From Lyngbya aestuarii BL J (lineage in GTDB: Bacteria; Cyanobacteriota; Cyanobacteriia; Cyanobacteriales; Microcoleaceae): a stretch of 48,287 nucleotides of DNA. Each line of letters opens with the position of its first letter. Position 1 is the first letter of the stretch. Below, piece by piece: positions 39,148-48,166 of this stretch. Under the pieces are notes generated by a model. It was given only the letters and a program-made list of their open reading frames with translations. It searched no databases and was not told the DNA's origin. The stretch is taken from positions 1 to 48,287 of the forward strand of contig NZ_AUZM01000048.1 of NCBI RefSeq assembly GCF_000478195.2, given 5' to 3'. The translations under genes were made by a program, and so were the position numbers.

Positions 39148-39348
39148 CTAGAGAGAAATAAAATCCTCTACCCGAACTTGGTTAACAGGGATTCCTTGAA
39201 GGATTGCTAAACGTTCATTACCGAATTGAATGATAGTGTCTCCATTTTCTGAAGTTAAAGTGAGGCGATCAAAACTCAAGTTATCCTCTAAGACTAACCA
39301 ATCTTGACCGACTTCAAAATCCGCGATCGCATCACTTACAAAACTTTT
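39148..39348 (-). pseudogene. C-terminal remnant of an RTX/hemolysin-type calcium-binding protein gene
   Basis: On the minus strand 66 codons are open from a stop at 39351 to a stop at 39148. They read SDAIADFEVGQDWLVLEDNL, SFDRLTLTSENGDTIIQFGN, then ERLAILQGIPVNQVRVEDF. This matches the tail that ends many cyanobacterial RTX-like proteins (DxIxDF..G.D...L...L.FD.LT, ..LAIL.GV....) and follows their nonapeptide repeats. There is no start codon and no repeat region, so it is a truncated leftover. It contains a HIP1 site. Confidence 0.75.
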
Positions 39349-39487
39349 TTAATCTATAGATTTCTCAACGTTTAAAAGACAAGAAAAGATTGCTATGAAG
39401 TAATCAAGTAAAATCTCAAACAATCCCTCACCTAAACCAGATGAGGGAGTAACGAGTTAGCCTATTGTTGTGACTAATTTTGAGGGT

Positions 39488-40507
39488 TTATTCTTTGGCA
39501 TGGGAATTTGAGTCTATGACGGGATGCAGAAGGGTTGAACGGAAATTTAGACGCAGTTCACTATTCAAATATCGACGTTGAAACAGTTGCCATTTTTGCC
39601 ACGCCTGATAACGACTTTCTGTAAGTACACCCGCAAAAGTTGGCAAGACGGACTCAATATCAGACTTCAAAACATCCTTCATTACAGTTTCTAACACTTC
39701 GCTATCTTGAATATCACCCAAATATTCTTGAATGTCTTTCATGTCTTGCAAATAAGCGGAATAAGTCGCGCCGTAAAAATCACTAAACAAGTTCATCTGA
39801 TAGCGAACTCGCTTGACTTGTTTGCGGAGATTATGAAGTTTCTCTCCTTCGGCTTGTAAAATCAGTTCTACTGTGGCTGAAGAAAACGGATTTGATCCAT
39901 TTTGAGTGGATTCATTCGTCGGATTTGATTCGGTTTGAAGGTGTTCTATTCCAACTTGCCAACCCGGATGCAAAAAAAGTTTGCTGACTTCGGGTAATAA
40001 TAAATCTGGTAAAACTTCCTCAATGGGTAATTGTTCAATTTTTGTATAACTTGGCAAGTCTAACCATTGTTGTAATACCTGTTTTAATTGCTTGTATTTC
40101 TTGCCTTCAATTGTCTTTTTCGTCTGCTTGAATGTTTGCTGACGTTGTTTGTCTAACTCTGAGACAACCTGCTTGAGTATTTTTTGCTCTTTAGAGGGTA
40201 AGTTTGGATAGTAACGCTGATGAAGTGCTTCGAGTAAAACATCTAAATCTCGCAATTGTCCTAAACAGCGAGAGACTTTTCCAATTTGTTTATTTTCTGC
40301 TGCTTCGGGTAATTCCAACACAGGGGCAAATCCTGTAATTGCAGAACGTAAACGCCGCATACCGACCCGCATTTGATGAAGTTCTTCGGGATCTTTGTCT
40401 GCTAAAACTTCGGGTTCGTGCTTGAGAACTTTCTCTAAATGTTGCTGAATTCCTAGTGCAGCCCAGTCTCCTAATGTTTTAACTTTCTGTACAGTGGTTG
40501 TGGTCAT
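39488..40507 (-). CDS. CHAD-domain protein (339 aa)
   Basis: The CHAD domain is rich in conserved His, Lys and Arg: LHQMRVGMRRLRSAITGF, LGQLRDLDVLLEAL, LHNLRKQVKRVRYQMNLF and LGDIQDSEVLETVM. CHAD proteins bind inorganic polyphosphate and often associate with polyphosphate granules, sometimes beside CYTH triphosphatases. A low-complexity Asn/Ser/Thr linker (ESNPTNESTQNGSNPFSS) separates two halves. The ATG at 40507 has GAGG 6 nt upstream; the ATG at 40561 would add 18 residues and lacks one. A link to phosphate metabolism is family-level inference. Confidence 0.87.
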   Translation of the reverse strand: MTTTTVQKVKTLGDWAALGIQQHLEKVLKHEPEVLADKDPEELHQMRVGMRRLRSAITGFAPVLELPEAAENKQIGKVSRCLGQLRDLDVLLEALHQRYYPNLPSKEQKILKQVVSELDKQRQQTFKQTKKTIEGKKYKQLKQVLQQWLDLPSYTKIEQLPIEEVLPDLLLPEVSKLFLHPGWQVGIEHLQTESNPTNESTQNGSNPFSSATVELILQAEGEKLHNLRKQVKRVRYQMNLFSDFYGATYSAYLQDMKDIQEYLGDIQDSEVLETVMKDVLKSDIESVLPTFAGVLTESRYQAWQKWQLFQRRYLNSELRLNFRSTLLHPVIDSNSHAKE

Positions 40508-40641
40508 TTTTACCTCTTGAAATCGAATCATTTCGAGTAAATGATTCAGTTCTACTCTCATTATTATAACAACTCTATTTAGGATTGTTTTACAAAACTT
40601 TATTTGTATTCGCTATCTTGTTTAACCGAATAATTGTTGGC

Positions 40642-41163
40642 TTAGTTATTGTCTACAAAATTTACCATTTCATCCTTTTGGTAGATCTCGATTTTAAATC
40701 CTTCTTCTGGTGTTGGAGGTTGAAAATATTGGGTAATCGCTTCAAATTCCTCGTCAGTTGTAAATGCAGAACCTTCTGGCTGATCTTTACTTCTTATTTT
40801 AAGTTGCTGTTTACAAAGTTCATTGGATGCAATAATATAGTGAAGGAGATGATTGACTCCTACTGACTCAAATATCGAACGAAACCAATTCCGTTGTGAT
40901 GGAGTATTTCCCGGAAAATCAAGAACAATTGAGACTCCTTGTAAGAGAAGATGTTGAAGATGGGGCGATAGGATTGTTTTCAATCGGGATGAGTATTTGA
41001 GATAATCAGAAAACTCATTGATTTCTTCTGAATAAAGCTTAGATAACCAAATATCTTCTGAAATCAATACTGCATTATTTTCTTGAGCAAGAGTTTGAGC
41101 TAAAGTAGATTTTCCACTCGCCATTTTGCCACAAAAGAAGTGCAATGTTGGTTTTTGATTCAT
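40642..41163 (-). CDS. P-loop kinase-like ATPase (173 aa)
   Basis: Walker A is CGKMASGKSTLAQTL (Gly12 to Thr20), the putative acid/Walker B-like segment is VSIVLDFPGNTPSQR, and the Arg-rich lid is QQLKIRSKDQPEGSAF. The shape resembles zeta-toxin or gluconate-kinase-like small ATP-dependent kinases that phosphorylate nucleotides or sugars. There is no antitoxin-like partner next to it. The substrate is unknown. Confidence 0.78.
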   Translation of the reverse strand: MNQKPTLHFFCGKMASGKSTLAQTLAQENNAVLISEDIWLSKLYSEEINEFSDYLKYSSRLKTILSPHLQHLLLQGVSIVLDFPGNTPSQRNWFRSIFESVGVNHLLHYIIASNELCKQQLKIRSKDQPEGSAFTTDEEFEAITQYFQPPTPEEGFKIEIYQKDEMVNFVDNN

Positions 41164-41553
41164 ATCGATGACCTATGACTTATTTCCAATTGGAAGATCA
41201 AAAAAGTTTAATCTGTTACCCGTTTTACAACAAATTAAAAAAGTCAACGCCTATTTCATTGAGTAACTAGGAATACTGTCGGTTGTTTACTGATATGGCT
41301 TTTTTATTGACTCAATAGGTGATCTCAGAACTACTACTTAAACACATCTTAACTTAATTGTCAAGCAGATGTGCTTTGATCGAGTTAGGGATAGAATAGA
41401 AGGACGTAGACTCTTAGCTAGGGACGTAGACTCTTAGCTAGGGCTGCCGATCTTTTCCCTAGAGCCTGAGACAGAACTCTGTCACGAACCAAAGCTCGTT
41501 TAATCAATTTGGGTGCTGAAATTTGTATAGACAAAAATGTGTAAACATCTGCT
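41164..41553. other. 390-bp AT-rich divergent intergenic region with a tandem duplication
   Basis: The region separates the leftward kinase and rightward DUF1830 gene. It has a 21-bp tandem duplication of GGACGTAGACTCTTAGCTAG (41402-41421 and 41423-41442). Close by is a small palindrome, GACAGA-act-CTGTC, in 41470-41485. No ORF is supported. It should contain two divergent promoters. Confidence 0.5.
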
Positions 41554-41814
41554 ATGAATTTTGCAAACCTCTCAAACTCCTCCTCTAACAACGTCATTCT
41601 GTGTAGCTACAAAAATCAAACCTCCCAATTGCAAGTGTTGCGAATTTCCCATTCAAAAACAGGCTGCTTTGAGTGTGTCGCTTTTCCATTTCAACATTTA
41701 CTTTTTGAAGCGGAAGACCAAGCAAACTTGGAAGTGTATTATACTGCTTGTTGCGACTCTATTGAAATGAAGGAGATTCCCTGTATTAGCCTCAAAGTCA
41801 ACGAGATTCCCTGA
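41554..41814 (+). CDS. DUF1830 protein (86 aa)
   Basis: The core VILCSYKNQTSQLQVLRISH, CVAFPFQHLLFEAEDQANLE and VYYTACCDSIEMKEIPC matches the small cyanobacteria-specific DUF1830 family. Its function is unknown. No signal peptide. The gene precedes the RCK protein gene on the same strand by 133 bp. Confidence 0.8.
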   Translation: MNFANLSNSSSNNVILCSYKNQTSQLQVLRISHSKTGCFECVAFPFQHLLFEAEDQANLEVYYTACCDSIEMKEIPCISLKVNEIP

Positions 41815-41947
41815 AATCAAGTTCAATAAGAAGGCGAATTTTGAGATAAGATTCAAAGGGATTCATCCTCTCATCTGAAGAATAGACTGTCCGATGAATT
41901 TTCTCTCTGTTGATTCCTGTAAATTAACTTCTTGATGGGTTGCATCT

Positions 41948-44005
41948 ATGTCAACTCCTGAATATAAATCTCAAGAGCGACCTCAAAATCAGCAAGACAA
42001 CAGTTATCAACCTCTGTCTGATCAATTTTTAGTCTGTGGCTTAGGAGGAATGGGACAACATTGTGTCGCCGCACTCAAAGCCTATGGAGTCAGAGTCAGC
42101 GCTATTGAATTAGTACATTCTGAACAATGGGAAATCTCCAATTTCCCCAATTTATTAGAGCATTTAATCATCGGAGACTGCCGTGATTCTACTCTACTCA
42201 ACCAAGCAAACATTCAACAATTTCGCTGTGTATTAATCGTCACTTCCAACGAACGCATTAATGCCGAAACCGCCCTAATTATTCGCAAACTCAGCCCTCA
42301 TTCCCGCTTAGTTGTCCGTTCTTCAAAAGAAAATCTGAATCAACTTCTTAGTAAATTGTTAGGCAACTTAGTCGCCTACGAACCGACTCAACTCCCGGCT
42401 TTTGCCTTTGCTTTAGCCGCCTTGGGGACTGAAGTTTTGGGATTTTTTAACTTAGAGGGCTACCGCATTCAAATCATTCAACGCCAACTAAGTCCAAGTG
42501 ATTCTTGGTGTAATCGTTCGAGTTTACAAGATCTCAATAGTCGCAGTCGTCGTCTAATTTGTCATCTTCCTAAAGGTTCATCTCAACCCTTAAAAGTTCA
42601 CGCCTGGGAACCCAATATTCAGCCCTCGGCAGGTGATACGATTATCTATGTTGAAGTGGTTGAACAATCATTTTCTCGATTCTCTCAAACTACAACACCA
42701 ACAACAACACCCTCTTTTAGACACACCTTACGAGACTTATTCCGACATTTAAGGTGGCAGTCTCTCCAGCAACAAATCATTCAATATTGGCAACAAAGTG
42801 AACAACAACCCCTGCGACGAGTTGCCCTTTTTTGTGGTGTATTGGTTTTTGTTTTGTCGATCATTGGGACGCTTTTGTTTCGTTATTATTACCCTCAAAC
42901 CACTTATTTGAGTGCTTTTTATGGTGTGGCAATTTTGCTCTTGGGTGGTTATGCAGATATTTTCGGCAAGTTTGAACCCATTACTGACATTCCGGGGTGG
43001 TTACAGTTATTTGCTTTGGGGCTAACTTTAGCCGGAACTGCTCTCGTTGGGGTGTTGTATGCGTTGTTAACTCAAGCCCTTTTAAGTGCAAGATTTCAAC
43101 TCACTCGAAAACGTCCACCCATTCCTCAAAGTAACCATCTAATTATCATTGGTTTAGGTCGAGTTGGTCAACGGATAGCGGTTTTTTTACAAGAGTTTAA
43201 ACAAGCGATTGTCGGAGTCACAGAAAATGCCCAATTTGACTTGACTTTATTACCCTCTATTCCTCTAATTATTAGTAATTATGCAGATGCTCTCAATAAA
43301 GTTAATCTCTCGACGGCAAGAAGTGTTGTGATTGTGACGGATGACGAGATTTTAAACTTAGAAATTGGCTTGATGGTACACAATATTAATCCTCATTGTC
43401 ATGTGGTGATTCGGACAATGGAACAAAGTCTCAGTGACAGTTTAACTCAGTTATTACCTCATACTCAGGCGTTGTGTGCCTATGAAGTAGCTGCTGAAGC
43501 CTTTGCCGGAGCCGCATTTGGTGAAAATATTCTGAATTTATTTCGTCTGGGAAATGATACGATTTTGGTGACAGAATATCAGATTGAAGCGGGAGATACG
43601 TTGAATGGGTTACTATTATCAGAAGTGGCTTATGGCTATGGTGTCGTACCGATTTTACATCAATCAAGAGACAAATTACCTCGGTTTATTCCTTCTGATG
43701 ATATTCTACTTTCAGATGGCGATCGCATGGTCGTCTTAGCAACAACAGAAGGATTACGAGCCGTTGAACAAGGGATCAATGTTGTCCCAAAAACAACAAA
43801 AGTTCATATTAAAAAAGCACGCACATCCGATGCTGCTTTTGAAGGAGCAAATGTGATCGTAAGAATTTCGGGCTGTAAACTCAGTCTGGCTCGAAACTTG
43901 ATGAATCATCTACCTGCAACTTTACCGATTCCACTGTATAAACAGCAAGCTCATCGTTTGGTACAAGAACTGATAAAATCCCAGGTATTTGCTCATATTT
44001 TATAA
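41948..44005 (+). CDS. Double RCK (TrkA-N) NAD-binding membrane protein, potassium-channel-like (685 aa)
   Basis: An N-terminal Rossmann RCK domain (FLVCGLGGMGQHCVAALK, GDCRDSTLLNQANI, VLIVTSNERINAETALI) is followed by a linker. A membrane region at about 290-375 has three hydrophobic helices (VALFCGVLVFVLSIIGTLLF, AFYGVAILLLGGYADIFG and LQLFALGLTLAGTALVGVLY). Then comes a second Rossmann/RCK domain (LIIIGLGRVGQRIAVFLQ). There is no selectivity-filter TVGYG; at its place is ILLLGGYADIFG, so ion passage is uncertain. A cation transport or redox-sensing role is inferred. Confidence 0.85.
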   Translation: MSTPEYKSQERPQNQQDNSYQPLSDQFLVCGLGGMGQHCVAALKAYGVRVSAIELVHSEQWEISNFPNLLEHLIIGDCRDSTLLNQANIQQFRCVLIVTSNERINAETALIIRKLSPHSRLVVRSSKENLNQLLSKLLGNLVAYEPTQLPAFAFALAALGTEVLGFFNLEGYRIQIIQRQLSPSDSWCNRSSLQDLNSRSRRLICHLPKGSSQPLKVHAWEPNIQPSAGDTIIYVEVVEQSFSRFSQTTTPTTTPSFRHTLRDLFRHLRWQSLQQQIIQYWQQSEQQPLRRVALFCGVLVFVLSIIGTLLFRYYYPQTTYLSAFYGVAILLLGGYADIFGKFEPITDIPGWLQLFALGLTLAGTALVGVLYALLTQALLSARFQLTRKRPPIPQSNHLIIIGLGRVGQRIAVFLQEFKQAIVGVTENAQFDLTLLPSIPLIISNYADALNKVNLSTARSVVIVTDDEILNLEIGLMVHNINPHCHVVIRTMEQSLSDSLTQLLPHTQALCAYEVAAEAFAGAAFGENILNLFRLGNDTILVTEYQIEAGDTLNGLLLSEVAYGYGVVPILHQSRDKLPRFIPSDDILLSDGDRMVVLATTEGLRAVEQGINVVPKTTKVHIKKARTSDAAFEGANVIVRISGCKLSLARNLMNHLPATLPIPLYKQQAHRLVQELIKSQVFAHIL

Positions 44006-44131
44006 TAACTTATGGATTCACCGACGCAAATTTTTTGTAAAATTTAACCCAATAATAATCTAAAGATATTTCTCTGTTAATGTTAAGCTTCCAAACTATG
44101 AATAGTCAAAGTAAAGGGGGAATTTAGAAGT

Positions 44132-44920
44132 GTGGTCAAAGAAACTGCGGTGGAAGTGATTGATCTCACCAAAACCTTCAAGGGTAAAACGGCTCTGCAA
44201 AAGGTCAGCTTTACCGTAAAAGCAGGGGAAATGGTCGCGTTGGTTGGGGCTTCGGGTTCAGGGAAGTCAACGCTTCTGCGACATCTCAACGGTTTAGAAC
44301 GGGGCGAGAGTGGTGTCGTCAAAGTTTTTGATTGTTCTCTACAATCTGAGGGAAAATTTCACTCGAAAATCCGACAATTGCGAAGCAACATGGGTTGTAT
44401 TTTTCAGCAGTTTAATCTCGTGAAACGTTTAACCGTAATCGAAAATGTCCTCGTTGGTAATTTAGGTCAAATTTCTCTTGCCCGTTCAGCCATTCGTTAT
44501 TTTACTAAAGCTGAAAAAATACAGGCTTTATCTGCGTTAGAACGAGTCGGTATTTTGGATCAAGCCTACAAACGTGCTTCTCTATTATCAGGAGGGCAGC
44601 AACAACGGGTGGCAATCGCTCGCTGTTTAGTTCAAGGCGCTCGGATTATTTTAGCAGATGAACCGATTGCTTCGCTAGACCCCGAATCGGCTCGGAAAGT
44701 GATGGAATTGTTGGGCGAATTGAACCAAGAAAACGGAATTACCGTGATTAGTTCTTTACATCAAGTGCAGATGGTTCAGCGCTATTTTTCTCGTGCAGTC
44801 GCTCTGAAACAGGGAGAAGTTATTTTTGATGGATCAACATCTGATCTTAATCAAAACCGACTCAATCAACTCTATGGAAGTGCGGCTCAAGAATTAGTTT
44901 TAAGCGGACATGGAGAATGA
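44132..44920 (+). CDS. phnC: Phosphonate/phosphite ABC transporter ATP-binding protein (262 aa)
   Basis: Walker A GASGSGKST (39-47), a Q-loop (GCIFQQFNLVKRLTVIENVL), signature LSGGQQQR (about 151-158), Walker B ILADEP (about 172) and the H-loop SSLHQV identify the ABC ATPase. The extended QFNLVKRLTV pattern and the downstream phnD and phnE genes assign it to PhnC. The start is GTG at 44132, with AAGGGGG 11-17 nt upstream. It heads a phnC-phnD-phnE cluster. Confidence 0.93.
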   Translation: MVKETAVEVIDLTKTFKGKTALQKVSFTVKAGEMVALVGASGSGKSTLLRHLNGLERGESGVVKVFDCSLQSEGKFHSKIRQLRSNMGCIFQQFNLVKRLTVIENVLVGNLGQISLARSAIRYFTKAEKIQALSALERVGILDQAYKRASLLSGGQQQRVAIARCLVQGARIILADEPIASLDPESARKVMELLGELNQENGITVISSLHQVQMVQRYFSRAVALKQGEVIFDGSTSDLNQNRLNQLYGSAAQELVLSGHGE

Positions 44921-44982
44921 GTTTAAATCTCAATTTCCGATTTCAGCCCTAAAAATTGTCAATACATCACTCAAAGGAACAA

Positions 44983-46056
44983 ATGGAAAGACGCAACTTT
45001 TTAAAATCTACTTCTTGGTTTATTTTATCGCTCGGCGGAGCAAAACTCCTCGCGAGTTGTTCACCCAATTCGACTACTTCTGAAACTCCAGTCAATTCAG
45101 AAACAGCAGAAGCAGAAGCGGTTGCTGATACTAATGCCAAAACCCAGCCGTTATCAGATCTTAAAGAACTGAATTTTGGGATTATTTCTACCGAGTCTCA
45201 AGCCAACCAAAAACCCATTTGGGAACCGTTTATTCAGGCTATGTCTGACGAACTCGGAATCCCGATTAATGCTTTCTATGCAACTTCTTATAACGGAGTC
45301 ATTGAAGCAATGCGTTTTGGACAAGTTCATCTGGCTTGGTTGGGTGGAAAATCCTATATTGAAGCGGCGAAAATTGCTAATGCAGAAGCTTTTGCTCAAA
45401 CTGTCGGCCTTGATGGTTCTAAAGGTTATTACGCTTATTTAATCACCAATAAAGACAACCCAATTGCGTCACAAATTGTGAACGAAGATGGCGATCAATA
45501 CGTGATTAAAAATGCCCCTGATCTGACTTTTGCTTTTAATGATCCTAACTCAACTTCAGGTTTCTTAGTTCCGAGTTATTATGTGTTTGCCAAAAACAAT
45601 GTCAATCCAAAAAAAGCATTTAACAAACTGGTTTTTTCAGGAAGTCACGAAGCCACAGCTTTAGCCGTAGCGAATAATCAAGTTGATGTAGCGACAAATA
45701 ATAGTGAATCCCTAAGTCGTCTAGAAAAAACTAACCCAGCCGCACGTGAAAAAATTCAAGTGATTTGGACTTCTCCTGAAATTCCCAGCGATCCGATTGC
45801 CTATCGTCGAGACTTACCAGAGGAGTTGAAAACAAAAATTAAAGATTTCTTCTACAATTACAACGATGAAACGGTATTAGGGCCGTTAGAATGGTCGAGT
45901 TTTATTGTTGCAGATGATAAAAATTGGAATGCTATTCGAGAATTAGAAATTGGGAAGCAAATTATGGAAGTTCAAGAAGATGAAAATATGGATACAGCCG
46001 AAAAAGAGAAAAAACTCAATGAGTTGAACCAACAGTTAACAGCACTACAAGGTTAA
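44983..46056 (+). CDS. phnD: Phosphate/phosphite/phosphonate-binding lipoprotein (357 aa)
   Basis: The N-terminus MERRNFLKSTSW combines a twin-arginine-like RRNFLK with a lipobox LLASC (Cys26), so export and lipid anchoring are likely. The mature part is a PhnD-type periplasmic binding protein: LNFGIISTESQANQKPIWEP, FYATSYNGVIEAMRFGQVHL, AWLGGKSYIEAA and FNDPNSTSGFLVPSYYVF with the ligand-binding Ser/Thr cluster. I take the ATG at 44983 with AAGGA upstream over the TTG at 44956. It feeds the PhnE permease. Actual ligand (phosphonate, phosphite or phosphate ester) unknown. Confidence 0.92.
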   Translation: MERRNFLKSTSWFILSLGGAKLLASCSPNSTTSETPVNSETAEAEAVADTNAKTQPLSDLKELNFGIISTESQANQKPIWEPFIQAMSDELGIPINAFYATSYNGVIEAMRFGQVHLAWLGGKSYIEAAKIANAEAFAQTVGLDGSKGYYAYLITNKDNPIASQIVNEDGDQYVIKNAPDLTFAFNDPNSTSGFLVPSYYVFAKNNVNPKKAFNKLVFSGSHEATALAVANNQVDVATNNSESLSRLEKTNPAAREKIQVIWTSPEIPSDPIAYRRDLPEELKTKIKDFFYNYNDETVLGPLEWSSFIVADDKNWNAIRELEIGKQIMEVQEDENMDTAEKEKKLNELNQQLTALQG

Positions 46057-46081
46057 TTCTATCTATTGTTTATCCCCAATC

Positions 46082-46140
46082 ACCCCCAATGTTGGGGGTC
46101 ACGGGGGCGGGGGATTTAGGGGGATCTTTAAAGTAAATTT
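46082..46140 (+). repeat. G/C-rich hairpin between phnD and phnE
   Basis: CACCCCCAA-tg-TTGGGGGTC forms a short strong hairpin near 46081-46100. It is followed by G-rich GGGGGCGGGGGATTTAGGGGGA, which is low-complexity. A hairpin here could reduce phnE expression relative to phnD or protect the upstream mRNA. Similar G-runs are common in intergenic repeats of filamentous cyanobacteria. Confidence 0.5.
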
Positions 46141-46175
46141 AGAGGGATCTATTCAATCTTTGAAAGGTTTTAAGC

Positions 46176-47024
46176 ATGAAAAATAATTATCAAAAATTCC
46201 AATCTTCCTATTCATCTGTTGAATTATTGGTATCTCCTGCTGTTTTAGAAACCCTATCTCAAGAACAAAAAAGAGTCACAAAAACTCGGATTTTATTTCT
46301 ACTCGGAGCAATCTGTTTGCTCATTTTTGCCTATGTGCAGAGCGAACTCAATTTTCCCTTATTGTTTAGAAATAGTGGCAATATGGTCGAGTATACTCGC
46401 TCTTATTTTCCCCCAGATTTTTCAGACTGGCGATTTTATTTAGAAGATACTATCATCACCATTTCGATGGGACTTTGGGGAACGTTAATGGCTGCAATTG
46501 CTGCTATTCCACTCTCATTATTAGCATCAGAAAATGTATGTCCAGTTTGGATAGTACAGCCCATTCGTCGTTTATTAGATGCGATGCGAGCGATTAATGA
46601 AATCGTGTTTGCATTAATTTTTGTGGTAGCGGTTGGTTTGGGGCCGTTTGCGGGAGTTTTAGCGTTATTTGTGAGTACAACAGGCACACTCGGAAAGTTA
46701 TTTTCTGAAGTTGTAGAATCTATTGATCCCGGGCCAGTGGAAGGAATTCGGGCGACAGGCGCTCAAAAAATTCAAGAGATTATTTTTGGTGTTGTTCCGC
46801 AGGTAATGCCGTTATGGACTTCCTATATTTTGTATCGATTTGAGTCGAATGTTCGTTCGGCTTCGGTATTAGGAATTGTGGGTGCGGGAGGGATTGGGGT
46901 TTCGCTTTATCAAAGTTTCCAAGCCTTTCAGTATCAAAAAGTGTGTGCGATTTTAATTATTTTGATTGTGGCGACATCGACTATAGATTTTCTGTCATCA
47001 AAACTCCGAAATTGGCTAATTTAA
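46176..47024 (+). CDS. phnE: Phosphonate/phosphite ABC transporter permease (282 aa)
   Basis: The inner-membrane permease begins with a hydrophobic helix (ILFLLGAICLLIFAYVQ) and has about six spans. The EAA-loop-like region VVESIDPGPVEGIRATGAQK and GVVPQVMPLWTSYILYRFE, then SNVRSASVLGIVGAGGIG, is typical of PhnE. It follows phnD with the hairpin between them. Confidence 0.93.
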   Translation: MKNNYQKFQSSYSSVELLVSPAVLETLSQEQKRVTKTRILFLLGAICLLIFAYVQSELNFPLLFRNSGNMVEYTRSYFPPDFSDWRFYLEDTIITISMGLWGTLMAAIAAIPLSLLASENVCPVWIVQPIRRLLDAMRAINEIVFALIFVVAVGLGPFAGVLALFVSTTGTLGKLFSEVVESIDPGPVEGIRATGAQKIQEIIFGVVPQVMPLWTSYILYRFESNVRSASVLGIVGAGGIGVSLYQSFQAFQYQKVCAILIILIVATSTIDFLSSKLRNWLI

Positions 47025-47167
47025 TCTCAAAGTGAACAAGTAAATAATCAAGCAATCCTCAATTCTTTCTGAGTGCTTTTATGGGTTATTCTGAACACCG
47101 TCGGTAACTTTCTAGTCAAGTGTTAAAATCTAGTTCAGTATATCCACTTAAAATTTAGGAATTAGAC

Positions 47168-47530
47168 ATGGTACAGATGATTGCTTTTTTGATGCTAGGA
47201 CTAGCCACCGGAACCATTAGTGGGTTAATTGGCATTGGAGGAGGGGTTTTATTAACTCCAGCCCTAGTTTATTTCTTTGGATTTTCTCAACATTATGCAC
47301 AAGGAACAACGCTAGCCTTATTAGTCCCTCCAATTGGTCTTTTGGCAGCCTGGACTTATTATCAAGAAGGTTATGTTAACATTAAAGTCGCGCTTTTAAT
47401 CTGTATTGGATTTTTTCTGGGCGGATTTTTGGGCGGAAAACTAGCAGGCTTAATTCCCGAGTTGTACTTAAAACGTATATTTGGTGTCGCAATGTTGATC
47501 GTTGGATTTAAGATGATTTTATCGAAATAA
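47168..47530 (+). CDS. Half-size TauE/SafE family permease (120 aa)
   Basis: Three to four hydrophobic helices with the TauE hallmark GTISGLIGIGGGVLLTPALV, GTTLALLVPPIGLLAAW, FFLGGFLGGKLAGLIP and a final IFGVAMLIVGFKMIL. Full-length TauE/SafE proteins have about 250 residues and two such halves; this one has one, a short form I recall in cyanobacteria. It would need to dimerise. The family exports sulfite, sulfonates or other small anions. The ATG is well placed. Confidence 0.82.
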   Translation: MVQMIAFLMLGLATGTISGLIGIGGGVLLTPALVYFFGFSQHYAQGTTLALLVPPIGLLAAWTYYQEGYVNIKVALLICIGFFLGGFLGGKLAGLIPELYLKRIFGVAMLIVGFKMILSK

Positions 47531-47624
47531 ATCCCCATCCAAAATTAAACAAAATTTAACCCAGGAATTAATAGAGTTTAACCTAAATTGATTAAGGTCA
47601 CAAGTAGATGGCGAGGAGTCTATT

Positions 47625-48131
47625 GTGATTTTTATCAAGATATTCTGTGTTGCTATTCTCCTACTCCTGTTAGGAGACTTAATTTCAACGTTTTGCTACC
47701 ACGTCCCCGAACACATTTTTGGTAAGTTCCATGCTGTTGTTCACCATAGTCCAAACCGTAGCTTTGTTCGCTATGCTATTTTGACTAAAAAACCTGTCGC
47801 TTTGATCACGGGTTTTTTTGGGGCATTTCCTTACTTAATGTTTATTCCTCTATTTTGGATTATCTCACCGATTGGTACAATTTTAGGATTAATTTTGGCA
47901 GAATGTCATGTGGAGTGGAGACACGTTTCTCTACAACACTGGCAAACCCCAACTCGAGTTAAATGGATTTGTAAAATTTTCTGTATTACAACCCCCGAAC
48001 GACATTGGGAACATCATCTCAATTCTAGGGTTGCCTTTGGTGATATCTTTACCTTTTATGACAAACCGGCTCAAGCTTGGTTTAGGGTTTTGTTGAGATG
48101 GAAAAAGATGTTCCGAGCCAGATACAGTTAA
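47625..48131 (+). CDS. Membrane hydroxylase/desaturase-like protein with His motifs (168 aa)
   Basis: Hydrophobic helices (IFCVAILLLLLGDLISTFCY, FFGAFPYLMFIPLFWIISPI) and clustered His residues (KFHAVVHHSPNRSF, ECHVEWRHVSLQHW, PERHWEHHLNSRVAFGD) resemble the diiron sterol-desaturase/fatty-acid-hydroxylase family. The start is GTG at 47625, supported by GAGGAG 7-8 nt upstream. The substrate is unknown. Upstream DNA has TTAA-containing repeats that loosely resemble a Pho box. Confidence 0.7.
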   Translation: MIFIKIFCVAILLLLLGDLISTFCYHVPEHIFGKFHAVVHHSPNRSFVRYAILTKKPVALITGFFGAFPYLMFIPLFWIISPIGTILGLILAECHVEWRHVSLQHWQTPTRVKWICKIFCITTPERHWEHHLNSRVAFGDIFTFYDKPAQAWFRVLLRWKKMFRARYS

Positions 48132-48166
48132 AGTTTAGTTCAGATTCAAATTCATTCAAACTCAAA

